From Nocardia vulneris (GTDB lineage: Bacteria; Actinomycetota; Actinomycetes; Mycobacteriales; Mycobacteriaceae): a stretch of DNA of 64,000 bases. The stretch's first letter is position 1, and the number at the start of each line of letters is the position of its first letter. This document shows, piece after piece, positions 24,802 through 32,940 of the stretch. The stretch lies in contig NZ_BDCI01000004.1 in NCBI RefSeq assembly GCF_001613425.1, positions 578,387 through 642,386 of the forward strand. The letters are read 5' to 3'. The translations under genes were made by a program, and so were the position numbers. The notes beneath the pieces were generated by a model. It saw nothing but the letters and a program-made list of their open reading frames with translations. It had not been told where the DNA came from and made no database searches.

Positions 24802-25668
24802 CTACCCCGTGAAACTGATCGTCGCGTTGAAGCCCCACAGCATGATGGTGAGGACCATGTCGATGGCCACGATCGCCACCGACGAGGCGCGCACCGCACG
24901 CCCGGACGCGATGCCGACACCCTCGGGCCCGCCGGTGGCGAAGAAGCCGTAGTAGCTGTGGATGAGGATCACGACGGTGGCGAAGATGGCCACCTTGATC
25001 ACCGCGGCGACCACGTCGAACCCGGAGACGAACTGGAAGAAGTAGTGGTCGTACACGCCCGCGGATTGGCCGTGCACCAGCGTGATCAACCCGCGGCAGG
25101 ACAGGTAGGCCAGGATCAACCCGATCAGGAAGGTCGGCACGATCGAGATCGCGCCCGCGATCACCCGGGTGGTCACCACGAAGGGCACCGAACGCAGACC
25201 CATCGCCTCCAGCGCGTCGATCTCCTCGGAGATGCGCATGGAGCCGATCTCGGCGGTGATCCGGCAGCCGGCCTGGGCGGCGAAGCCGATGGCCGCGGCG
25301 ATCGGCGCGAGCTCGCGGGTGGTCGCGTAGGCGGAGACGATGCCGGTGACCGGGCCCATGCCCAGCATGTTCAGCATGGTGAACGATTCGACCGCGACGG
25401 ATGCACCCATCACCAGGCCGAGCACGATCATCATCGGGACCGTGCCACCGCCGACGATGACCGAGCCGCGGCCCCAGGTCATATCGGAGATGATGCGCAG
25501 CGTCTCGTCGCGATAGTGCCGCAGCGTCGCGGGGATCGAGGAGAGCACCTGCCAGACGAAGGCCAGCACGAAGCCGAGCGCCTCGAACCGGCGCAGGAGC
25601 AGACCGCGGCGGCGATAGAACCGGGAGAGTTTGCCCAGCCCCTTGGGTACATAGGTCGATGCGGACAT
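24802..25668 (-). CDS. yrbEB: YrbEB-type ABC permease (MlaE family)
   Basis: A 288-residue integral membrane permease of the MlaE family with about five helices. Conserved blocks include GGGTVPMMIVLGLVMGASVA, the GMGPVTGIVSAYATTRELAP loop and AEIGSMRISEEIDALEAMGL, the coupling segment that contacts the MceG/MlaF ATPase. Together with YrbEA it makes the inner-membrane part of the lipid importer. No ATPase gene (mceG) is in the operon, as in mycobacteria where one distant MceG serves several systems. Three bases separate it from yrbEA. Confidence 0.93.
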   Translation of the reverse strand: MSASTYVPKGLGKLSRFYRRRGLLLRRFEALGFVLAFVWQVLSSIPATLRHYRDETLRIISDMTWGRGSVIVGGGTVPMMIVLGLVMGASVAVESFTMLNMLGMGPVTGIVSAYATTRELAPIAAAIGFAAQAGCRITAEIGSMRISEEIDALEAMGLRSVPFVVTTRVIAGAISIVPTFLIGLILAYLSCRGLITLVHGQSAGVYDHYFFQFVSGFDVVAAVIKVAIFATVVILIHSYYGFFATGGPEGVGIASGRAVRASSVAIVAIDMVLTIMLWGFNATISFTG

Positions 25669-25671
25669 GGC

Positions 25672-26517
25672 TCAGACCAGCCTGGTGGGCAGGAACATCT
25701 CGACGACCTGGGTGACGCCCAGGTTGACGATCGCGATCGAGACGACCGACAGCACGACCGCGGCGTTCACCGCGTCGGCGACGCCGCGCGGTCCGCCCTT
25801 GGCCTCCAGCCCGCGCTGGCAGGCGATGACCACCACCAGGAAGCCGAACAGCGCCGCCTTGAGCAGCGACACCCACACGTCGGCGACGGTGGTGAACGAG
25901 CCGAAGGTCGCCCAGTAGCTGCCCGGGGTGACGTTCTGGCCGCCGACCGCGACGGCGTAACCCGCGACGATGCCGACGAAGATGATGAGGATGTTCAGCA
26001 GCGGCGCGACGAAGATCATCGCGACCAGCCGCGGAATCACCAGGCGCGGCACCGGGCTGATGCCCATGGTGTTGAGCGCGTCGATCTCCTCGCGGATCGT
26101 GCGCGCGCCCAGGTCCGCGGCGATCGCGGCGGCGCCCGCGCCGCCCAGCAGGAAGCCGGTGGCCAGCGGCGCACCCTGTTTGATCACGCCGAGCCCGCCG
26201 GTCGCGCCGAGCAGCGAATCCGCGCCGAGGGTGTGGATGAGGTTGCCGACCTGGATCGAGACGATGACGCCGAACGGGATCGCGATCAGGATCGCGGGAA
26301 TCGCGGTGACGGTCACCAGGCGCCACGCCTGCGTGATCGCCTCCCGCCATTGGAACTGACCGCGCACGATGCCGGTGACCGCGCCGGTCGCCGATTCGCG
26401 TGCGATATCCACCGCGCGACCGAAGGTACGCAGTGACGAGACGACCGTGTCGGAGAAGTTCTTGCGGACGACGCGGACGGCAGAGGCGCTCGAGCGAGCC
26501 CGGGTCACCGGTGCCAC
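25672..26517 (-). CDS. yrbEA: YrbEA-type ABC permease (MlaE family)
   Basis: A 281-residue MlaE-family permease, first gene of the mce operon. It shows GVIVSIQVGNLIHTLGADSL, the coupling segment LGARTIREEIDALNTMGISP and GVADAVNAAVVLSVVSIAIV. The only well-placed in-frame start is the GTG at 26517, giving MAPVTRARSS; no strong ribosome-binding site precedes it. The promoter must lie in the roughly 450-bp AT-richer gap upstream. The ten-gene run from here to the Pro-rich protein gene is continuous and same-stranded. Confidence 0.92.
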   Translation of the reverse strand: MAPVTRARSSASAVRVVRKNFSDTVVSSLRTFGRAVDIARESATGAVTGIVRGQFQWREAITQAWRLVTVTAIPAILIAIPFGVIVSIQVGNLIHTLGADSLLGATGGLGVIKQGAPLATGFLLGGAGAAAIAADLGARTIREEIDALNTMGISPVPRLVIPRLVAMIFVAPLLNILIIFVGIVAGYAVAVGGQNVTPGSYWATFGSFTTVADVWVSLLKAALFGFLVVVIACQRGLEAKGGPRGVADAVNAAVVLSVVSIAIVNLGVTQVVEMFLPTRLV

Positions 26518-26967
26518 GCGGGGCCCCGGCCGAACAGGTGTGTCTCGAGTTTCAAAATCGCACTCTCCATGATGGGCGTCACTGCCACCATGAAGCTATC
26601 GGTGACGATAGGTAACAGTAAAGCCGGTCACGGTGTGAGCATCGCCTCTAAAACGCTTGCTGGCAGCTAGCACCAGCCGCAGGTCAAAGGCTCAACCTGG
26701 AAGTAAATCCGCATTCTGAAACGAGTTATCAGCATAGATCGGCTATCACGGTGATCCACGCCACTTAGCTCAGCTAACACTAAGCAAGATCACGACACGG
26801 TCACGAGAACCGGAAGTGCAGCGAAAAAGACAAGCCGGACGTCTGGTTCTTCGACCGAATGGCCCGAGTCGGACAACAGTCAGCACACCCGAAGCGAAAG
26901 ACCGAAACCCGGAACGGGGTGATCCGAGGCAGCGGCAGCCCGGCCGCGGGTGAGTCGAGTCACATCG
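26518..26967. promoter_or_regulatory. Leader of the mce operon with two palindromes
   Basis: This 450-bp stretch has no gene and is visibly less GC-rich than its surroundings between about 26580 and 26810. ATCACGGTGAT (26745-26755) is a perfect palindrome around one base. TTAGCTCAGCTAA (26765-26777) is another, ten bases further on. A third TAAG-type half follows. They are candidate regulator sites for the mce operon or for the antiporter end. No adjacent gene codes for an obvious mce repressor. Confidence 0.5.
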
Positions 26968-28068
26968 CTACGGGCTGGCGGCCAGGAAAACGAAGGCCGA
27001 GAACAGGGCCAGATGCACCCCGCCCTGCAGCAGCGTGGCCCGGCCGGGCACCACGGTGAGCGTGCCGACGACCACAGTCAAGCCGAGCAGCACCATCTGG
27101 GTGGCGCCCAGTCCGAGCACCAGCGGACCGTCCAGCCAGATCGTCGCCACCGCGATCACCGGAATGGTCAGGCCGATACTGGCCATGGCCGAACCGAGGG
27201 CGAGATTAAGGCTGATCTGCACCCGATCCCGGCGGGCCGCGTTGAACGCGGCGAGCGTCTCCGGCAGCAACACCAGCAGCGCGATGACCACACCGACCGC
27301 CGAGGGCGGCAGGCCGGCCGAGGCCACGGCCGATTCGATGGACGGGGAGACGACCTTGGCCAGCCCGACCACGCACACCAGCGCGACGAACAGCAGCAAG
27401 AGACTGAGCAGCGCGGCCTTGGCGGTCGGCCGCGTTTCGTGCGCGTCGTCGTCGGTCACCACGCCGTCGCCCTCGACCGGGAGGAAGTCGTCGGGGTGCC
27501 GGACCGTCTGCACCATGACGAACAACCCGTACAGCGCGAGCGAGGCGACCGCGGCGAAGGCCAGCTGCGCGGCGGAGAACTCCGGCCCCGGCGTGCTGGT
27601 GGTGAAGGTCGGCAGCACGAGGCTGAGCGTGGCCAGCGTCGCCACGGTGGCCAGCGCGGCGCCGGTGCCTTCGGCGTTGAACACCGCGACCCGTCGGCGC
27701 AGCGCACCGACCAGCAGCGCGAGACCGACGATGCCGTTGCAGGTGATCATCACCGCGGCGAACACGGTGTCCCTGGCCAGCGAGGCGGCCTTGTCGCCGC
27801 CGGAGATCATGAGCGTGACGATGAGCGCGACCTCGATGACGGTCACCGCGACCGCGAGCACCAGCGACCCGAACGGTTCACCGACCCGGTGCGCGACCAC
27901 CTCCGCGTGATACACCGCCGCGAGCACCGCGCCGATGAGGGCGGCGGCCACCACGATCACCGCCACACCGGACAGACTTCGCCCCCAGGTCAGTGCCAAG
28001 GCGACGGCGGCGAGCAGTGGAATGACGAAGGTCCAGCGTTCGGTCAACACACGGATCATGAGAACCAT
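26968..28068 (-). CDS. Ca2+/H+ antiporter, ChaA-like
   Basis: A 366-residue antiporter of the Ca2+:cation exchanger family. It contains the two inverted alpha-repeats that form the ion site: GEPFGSLVLAVAVTVIEVAL near residue 65, and LLPETLAAFNAARRDRVQIS with LGSAMASIGLTIP near 280. About eleven membrane helices are separated by a cytoplasmic acidic loop (residues about 195-220). The ATG giving MVLMIRVLTERW was picked, with GGAG about 14 bases upstream; ATGs at 28092 and 28059 are also open. It exports Ca2+ or Na+/K+ under alkaline stress in relatives. Confidence 0.88.
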   Translation of the reverse strand: MVLMIRVLTERWTFVIPLLAAVALALTWGRSLSGVAVIVVAAALIGAVLAAVYHAEVVAHRVGEPFGSLVLAVAVTVIEVALIVTLMISGGDKAASLARDTVFAAVMITCNGIVGLALLVGALRRRVAVFNAEGTGAALATVATLATLSLVLPTFTTSTPGPEFSAAQLAFAAVASLALYGLFVMVQTVRHPDDFLPVEGDGVVTDDDAHETRPTAKAALLSLLLLFVALVCVVGLAKVVSPSIESAVASAGLPPSAVGVVIALLVLLPETLAAFNAARRDRVQISLNLALGSAMASIGLTIPVIAVATIWLDGPLVLGLGATQMVLLGLTVVVGTLTVVPGRATLLQGGVHLALFSAFVFLAASP

Positions 28069-28134
28069 CGTTGCAGCAAACGCTCCGCACACAGGTCAGA
28101 GCTGTGTCAGTGGGCGATTTGCCGGTTTCGCGAC

Positions 28135-28166
28135 ACCCTCCCGGCCCGCTGCGAGGCCGAGAGGGT
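28135..28166. terminator. Stem-loop after the split-barrel protein gene
   Basis: ACCCTC (28135-28140) and GAGGGT (28161-28166) pair, continued inside by GGCC/GGCC, in the gap between the split-barrel gene and the antiporter gene. Orientation suits termination of the minus-strand gene that ends just upstream of it in transcription order. Confidence 0.5.
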
Positions 28167-28173
28167 ACGGGGG

Positions 28174-28581
28174 TCAGTGGTCCTGCAGGGCGTACCCGCT
28201 CGCACCGGTCGGCCGGACCGCGATGGCCACCCGGTCCTTCGCGTCCGGCGGGACCACCGGGCCGCGGCCGTAGCGTTCGGCCAGGCGGCTGTAGAGGGCG
28301 CCTTCGGGATCGTCGTCGACATGGTCGACCACGCCGCGCACCTCGATGTAGCGGTAGGGATTGTCGGGGTCGAAGATCGAGATCGAGACGCGCGGTTCCT
28401 GGGCCAGGTTCTTGAACTTCTGCCGAAAGTTGGTGTGGGTGAACCAGATGTACTCGCCGTCCCACACGAACCACATCGGGTTCACCTGCGGCGCGCCGTC
28501 CGGCCGGGTCGTGCCCAGACTCGCGTAGATCGGGCGTTCCAGCAGGTCGCGGGCCTGCTCCGGGATCTCGTACGTCGTCAT
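28174..28581 (-). CDS. Pyridoxamine-5'-phosphate-oxidase-like (F420/FMN split-barrel) protein
   Basis: A 135-residue split-barrel flavin-binding protein. It has the F420-type PPOX pattern: IYASLGTTRPDGAPQVNPMW, FTHTNFRQKFKNL, PRVSISIFDPDNPYRYIEVR and GVVDHVDDD. Relatives use F420H2 or FMN to reduce quinones, biliverdin or xenobiotics. F420 is made by nocardiae and mycobacteria. The ATG giving MTTYEIPEQ has GGAGGG at proper distance. It is transcribed alone toward the antiporter. Confidence 0.9.
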   Translation of the reverse strand: MTTYEIPEQARDLLERPIYASLGTTRPDGAPQVNPMWFVWDGEYIWFTHTNFRQKFKNLAQEPRVSISIFDPDNPYRYIEVRGVVDHVDDDPEGALYSRLAERYGRGPVVPPDAKDRVAIAVRPTGASGYALQDH

Positions 28582-28823
28582 ACACCCTCCAGTCATGTGC
28601 GGTCTGCGCGACCTGCTCAGGTCACCGGAGGGTATGACATCGGCGGACACCGATTTCTTCCGCGCCGCCCGCGCATTCATTCCAGGTCTACGCATCGCGG
28701 GTCGGCAGCGGGTACTTTCAGCTCGGCCTGAGGATTCGTGCCCCCATTGACGGGGGCAGATTCCCTGGCGGCGAGCCGATACCCTGGCTCCGCCTTGATC
28801 GAGACGACCAGCAGCGGGAGCTC

Positions 28824-29903
28824 ATGTCATACCCACCCGGCCAGTACCCCGGGCAGCCTTACGACCCGAACGCTCAGCCGAAACCGGCCGAGGGCGGACA
28901 ACAGGCTCCTGACCAGCAGCGTTCGGATCCGACGATGGTGAATCCGGCGCATCACTCCGGTCCGGGATATCAGCAGGTACCACCCGCAGATCCCACGCTG
29001 CTCAACCCGATGAGCCGGCCCGATCCCGGCTACCACCCGGTGCCGCCGTCGGATCCGACCCTGCTGAACCCCGTCAGCCAGGCCGATCCCGCCTACCAGC
29101 AGGTGCCGCCCGCCGATCCCACCCTGCTCAACCCGATGGGCCAGCCGCAGTACGGTCAGCCCTACGGGCCGCAGGGACAGCAGTATCCGTCGGTGCCGCA
29201 GTACCAGCAGCAAGCCCCGCAATACCAGCAGCCGCAGTATCAGCAGGCGCCGCAGCAGTTCGCGCCGCAGCAGGGCGGGTTCCCGCCCGGCCCCCCGCCC
29301 GGTCAATACCCACCGCAGTACGGGCCCGGCGGTTCCGGGCCGGGCGGTGGTGGCGGTGGCGGAAAGATTCTCGCCGCAATCGGTTCGGTGCTGTTCACCG
29401 TGCTCGTGATCGCCGGCATCATCGGGCTGAAGGTGTGGAAGAACAACGAGAAGCAAGACCGCTACGAGCGAAGCGCGAGCGCCACCACCAGCCAGTCCGC
29501 CGCGGGTTCGATCGACTCGTCCGGGACACCGAGCACCCGGCCGAGCGCCAAGGTGCCGCCGCCGACCACCGCACCGCCGACCACCACCCCCAAGGCCACG
29601 ACCACGTGGATCGCCGCGACCTACAACGAGGGGTCCAGCGAGGTGCATTGGGCCACAAGCACACTCAGCCAGGAAGCCGCGGCCGCGAAGGCGCAGCTCG
29701 CCTGCGGCCCGTCCTGCCAGGAGCCGGTGTGGTCGAAGGACGGCTGCGTCGCGTTCGCGTTCGGCCAGAACAACGGCTGGGGTTCGGACTGGGGCGTCAC
29801 CATCGACGAGGCCCAGGACAAAGCCGTCGCCCGGGCGCAGAGCACCTGGAACATCCAGGGCCCGTTCAAGTTCTGGTCGAAGTGCACCAAGGACCCGGGC
29901 TGA
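28824..29903 (+). CDS. Membrane-anchored DUF4189 protein with Pro/Gln-rich DPTLLNP repeats
   Basis: A 359-residue protein. The cytoplasmic N-terminal 180 residues are Pro/Gln/Tyr-rich and disordered, with three 21-residue repeats (YQQVPPADPTLLNP, YHPVPPSDPTLLNP, YQQVPPADPTLLNP) and a diverged first one, SDPTMVNP. After a Gly run comes one membrane helix (AAIGSVLFTVLVIAGIIGL), then a Thr/Pro linker and an external DUF4189 domain (about residues 265-359, WIAATYNEGSSEVHWA onward, with four Cys). The Asp-Pro-Thr-Leu-Leu repeats resemble phosphothreonine docking sites for FHA domains in Ser/Thr-kinase signalling; that role is inferred. Confidence 0.82.
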   Translation: MSYPPGQYPGQPYDPNAQPKPAEGGQQAPDQQRSDPTMVNPAHHSGPGYQQVPPADPTLLNPMSRPDPGYHPVPPSDPTLLNPVSQADPAYQQVPPADPTLLNPMGQPQYGQPYGPQGQQYPSVPQYQQQAPQYQQPQYQQAPQQFAPQQGGFPPGPPPGQYPPQYGPGGSGPGGGGGGGKILAAIGSVLFTVLVIAGIIGLKVWKNNEKQDRYERSASATTSQSAAGSIDSSGTPSTRPSAKVPPPTTAPPTTTPKATTTWIAATYNEGSSEVHWATSTLSQEAAAAKAQLACGPSCQEPVWSKDGCVAFAFGQNNGWGSDWGVTIDEAQDKAVARAQSTWNIQGPFKFWSKCTKDPG

Positions 29904-30005
29904 GCTGGTCCAGGTCGGGTCGCAGGCGGCGACGGTAGCACCGGCGGGTGTGCGAACGCAGTACGGCGATTGGGCATCGTGTCCGATCCGGCGACCGCGG
30001 GTAGT

Positions 30006-30037
30006 GCACTGTGCGCAAAGCGGTTTGGGCACAGTGC
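30006..30037. terminator. Stem-loop after the DUF4189 gene
   Basis: GCACTGTGC (30006-30014) pairs exactly with GCACAGTGC (30029-30037) around a 14-base loop, about 100 bases past the DUF4189 stop. No T-run follows. It may be a terminator or a binding site for the next gene. Confidence 0.45.
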
Positions 30038-30158
30038 CGGAAAGGATCACCCGCGGATCCGGCAATCCCACGAATTGCCGAAAATGCGGCATTCCGACTG
30101 TGATACGCGCCATAGAGTCCTGGTCCCCGGCATTACTCTCAGTACACCAGGACATCTC

Positions 30159-31304
30159 ATGCCTACTGCATCCCTCCGTCCGCGCGGCGTCGTCGTCGCC
30201 GCGGCCGCAGCAGCACTCTGCCTAGCCCTTCCCGTTTCCGCCCAAGCCGCGGGAGCGATCAACTTCGCGCCGAAAGTGGATTCCCCTTCCGGCGGCCAGT
30301 TTCCGTCATGGGGGCCGGGCCCGTCGCCGATCGGCACGGTCACGGCCGACTTCAACGGCGACGGCAAAGCCGATATCGTCGCGGCCGATTTCCAAGGGGC
30401 GGGGCCGATCCTGATGACCGGCAAGGGGGACGGCACCTTCAACAGCGGCACCAGAGTGGGCGATGTCGGCATCGGATTCGGCGCGGTGGCGGCGGGCGAC
30501 CTGAACGGGGACGGGAAACCCGATGTCGTCGCGCAGGCCTGGACGACCATCGCGACCTTCCTGAACAACGGCAACGGCACCTTCGCCGCCGCCAAGAAGT
30601 ACACGACACTCGAAGGCGCACAACAGGAAGTGATCGTCGCCGATGCCAACGGCGATGGCAAGGCCGACGTGCTCAGCCTGGTGCCCACCGGCGTGAAGAC
30701 GTGGATCGGCAAGGGCGACGGCACCCTCGACGGCGGATCGACCAGCTCGGTCCTGGGCACCCCGTCGGCCTTCACCGTCGGAAAGTTCAACTCGGACAAC
30801 AAGATAGACATCGCGATCAACAACACCGTGTTGCAGCAGGTGCAGATCTTCACCGGCAACGGCGACGGCAGCTTCGCCCGCCGCGACGCGAGCACCTCCG
30901 GCCTCATCACCGAGGACGTCCGGGCCGGCGACTTCGACGGCGACGGTATCGACGATGTCATCTCCGCCGACTCGTTCTCCTTCAGCACCACGCTGCTGCT
31001 GTCGAACGGTCAGGGCGGATTCAAGAAGACCGACCGGGTCGCGCTGTCGGGACTCGGCCCGACCAGCATCGCGGTCGCCGACTTCGACAAGGACGGCAAG
31101 CTCGACGCTGCGATGTCGGCGGTGCTCAACTCGAAGATGGTGATCTTCGCCGGCACCGGCGGATCCATCAGCAAGACCGGTGAATTCGACGTCACGTCAC
31201 AGCCGCAGACACCCGCGGTCGCCGACTACGACGGCGACGGCAAGCTGGACATCGTGGTCGCGGGCAGCGCGAACGCCGTGTCGTTCCTGAAGAACATCAG
31301 CTGA
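30159..31304 (+). CDS. Secreted FG-GAP/VCBS seven-bladed beta-propeller protein
   Basis: A 381-residue exported protein: signal peptide (VVVAAAAAALCLALPVSAQA, cleavage near residue 31) and then seven calcium-loop repeats of the D-x-N/D-x-D-G-x-x-D kind. These are DFNGDGKADIV, DLNGDGKPDVV, DANGDGKADVL, KFNSDNKIDIA (weak), DFDGDGIDDVI, DFDKDGKLDAA and DYDGDGKLDIV. Spacing of about 45-55 residues fits seven propeller blades, like integrin-alpha and bacterial surface adhesins or lectins. No anchor or enzyme domain is attached, so it should be secreted or loosely wall-bound. The ligand is unknown. Confidence 0.88.
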   Translation: MPTASLRPRGVVVAAAAAALCLALPVSAQAAGAINFAPKVDSPSGGQFPSWGPGPSPIGTVTADFNGDGKADIVAADFQGAGPILMTGKGDGTFNSGTRVGDVGIGFGAVAAGDLNGDGKPDVVAQAWTTIATFLNNGNGTFAAAKKYTTLEGAQQEVIVADANGDGKADVLSLVPTGVKTWIGKGDGTLDGGSTSSVLGTPSAFTVGKFNSDNKIDIAINNTVLQQVQIFTGNGDGSFARRDASTSGLITEDVRAGDFDGDGIDDVISADSFSFSTTLLLSNGQGGFKKTDRVALSGLGPTSIAVADFDKDGKLDAAMSAVLNSKMVIFAGTGGSISKTGEFDVTSQPQTPAVADYDGDGKLDIVVAGSANAVSFLKNIS

Positions 31305-31310
31305 GCGAGC

Positions 31311-32114
31311 TCACCAGACCGAGGTCGGGGTGACGTTGTCGTCGAACGGGAGGAAGCCGTCGACGGTCGCGTTGACCTGGAGACTGTTCACCCCGATCTC
31401 GCCGCCGTGATTGTCGAGGAAGGCCACATCGGAGGCGTCGCGGCCGGTGGCGATGCGCACCAGCGTGGAGCGCGGAGCCAGGCCGGTGGCGTCGAAGGCG
31501 CGCCAGGTCCCGTCGACGTAGGCCTCGGCGACCGCATGGAAATCCATCGGCACACAGCCCGGCGCGTAGACCGACACCACCCGGGCAGGCACCTTGACCG
31601 CGCGTAACAGCGCGACCACCAGATGCGCGAAATCACGGCACACGCCCGCACCGGACAGCAGCGTCTCCACCGCACCGTCGATGGGGTCGCTGCTGCCCGC
31701 GACGTAACGGATCCGCCGGCCGACCCATGCCGACACCTCGGCGGCCAGTTGCGCGCTCGGTGTGGCCGAACCGAATTCGGTATTGGCGAAGCCGAGCAGC
31801 TTGTCCGATTCGGCGAATCGGCTGGGACGCAGATACAGCGCGAGATCGTAATCGGAAGGACTGTCCGGCAGCGCGGTGCCGAGCACGGTCGCGGTGTAAT
31901 GGGCGCGCAGGGTGCCCGGTCCGACCGCGAATTTGTGGATCCGGGTGCCGTGCGGCCCGAAAATCTCCCACGGCGTGACCGGTCGGCCGTCGAGCTCGAA
32001 CACCAGCGATTCGTTCAATTCCAGATTCGGGTGCCGGGCCGCGGCGATCTGGAATTCCAGGGTCGTCGGCGCGGTGATCGCCACCTCCAGATGAGCCGAC
32101 ACATCGCGATGCAC
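31311..32114 (-). CDS. Transglutaminase-like cysteine protease-fold protein
   Basis: A 267-residue cytoplasmic protein with an N-terminal beta domain (bacterial transglutaminase-like N region, residues 1-110) and a transglutaminase core. The triad is Cys in SGAGVCRDFAHL (near 163), His in PMDFHAVAEAYVDG and Asp in WRAFDATG. Members act as proteases, peptide-ligases or structural cofactors in actinobacteria, and several accompany circularly-permuted ATP-grasp/alpha-E proteins, which are not present here. It converges with the propeller gene, with six bases between stops. Confidence 0.88.
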   Translation of the reverse strand: MHRDVSAHLEVAITAPTTLEFQIAAARHPNLELNESLVFELDGRPVTPWEIFGPHGTRIHKFAVGPGTLRAHYTATVLGTALPDSPSDYDLALYLRPSRFAESDKLLGFANTEFGSATPSAQLAAEVSAWVGRRIRYVAGSSDPIDGAVETLLSGAGVCRDFAHLVVALLRAVKVPARVVSVYAPGCVPMDFHAVAEAYVDGTWRAFDATGLAPRSTLVRIATGRDASDVAFLDNHGGEIGVNSLQVNATVDGFLPFDDNVTPTSVW

Positions 32115-32220
32115 AGCTCAATCCTGCCAGCTGCGGTCGAGTACTCGGTCGTATTCACGACCCGCGGGTACCGAGTCGGCATCATATAGGCGGTCAATTC
32201 GTGGCCGACAGGGGATTCAT

Positions 32221-32922
32221 GTGCCCCGGCGCGTGGATATGGGCGAGAATTTGCGCGTGCGAACCCAGTTCACTCGCGAGCTCGTCGCTTTGACCAATGA
32301 TCTGACGCTCATGTGCCGCCTCACGCACGACGCTACCGAGCGGATGACCGATGCGCTCGTCGGGGCCGATCTCACCGCGACCTACGAGGTGTTCGCACTC
32401 GACGAACAACTACAGGGGATGTACGGCGCGTGCGAGGCGAGAACCGTCGTGCTGCTCGCGTTGCAGGCGCCGGTCGCCCGCGACCTGCGCCACGTGGTCA
32501 CCGCCATTCAGATCGCGACCGAGCTGTCCGGCATCGGCACCCTGGTGAGCAAGGTCGCCGATCAGGTGTATCAGAGCCATCCGGGACACGTTGCGCCGCA
32601 AGCGGTGCTGGACATCCTCGCCGCGATGGGCAGGCTCGCGGCCGCCCGGACCGCGGCGAGCGGCGCGGCCGTCGCGACCGGCCGTCAGGAATCGGATACC
32701 GAACCGGAATCGGGCAGCCAAGCCATGGAAGTACTGCATCAGCAATTGCATACGGCCCTGGCCGATCCGGTGTCGGCGCAGCCGACCACCTCGGCGATCA
32801 CCCTCGCGCTACTCGCCAACCAGCTCGAGCGCTGCGTCGATCACACCGCCCGGATCGATCGGCTGATCCGTTTTCTCGACACCGGCGTGCCGCCGACCGC
32901 CCAACCCGCCGACTCGGCCTGA
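32221..32922 (+). CDS. PhoU-like phosphate-signalling protein
   Basis: A 233-residue all-helical protein with two PhoU three-helix bundles: RTQFTRELVALTNDLTLMCR, ARTVVLLALQAPVARDLRHV and LERCVDHTARIDRLIRFL. PhoU ties the Pst phosphate transporter to the PhoR/PhoB-type kinase system and influences persistence. No pst genes are nearby. The GTG at 32221 has AGGGG eight bases upstream; the ATG at 32239 and the GTG at 32257, where the family consensus begins, are alternatives. The second bundle carries an unusual acidic insert (QESDTEPESGSQ). Confidence 0.85.
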   Translation: MPRRVDMGENLRVRTQFTRELVALTNDLTLMCRLTHDATERMTDALVGADLTATYEVFALDEQLQGMYGACEARTVVLLALQAPVARDLRHVVTAIQIATELSGIGTLVSKVADQVYQSHPGHVAPQAVLDILAAMGRLAAARTAASGAAVATGRQESDTEPESGSQAMEVLHQQLHTALADPVSAQPTTSAITLALLANQLERCVDHTARIDRLIRFLDTGVPPTAQPADSA

Positions 32923-32940
32923 GCTACCGCGCACCGGCGC

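Noticed and set aside
24958..26436. 492-codon plus-strand frame rich in Asp, His and Arg
   Set aside because: It is the antisense shadow of yrbEA and yrbEB, both clearly coding on the minus strand.
30159..32114. A circularly permuted ATP-grasp/alpha-E/transglutaminase system
   Set aside because: Only the transglutaminase-like gene is present; the partner genes are absent, and the neighbour is a secreted propeller.
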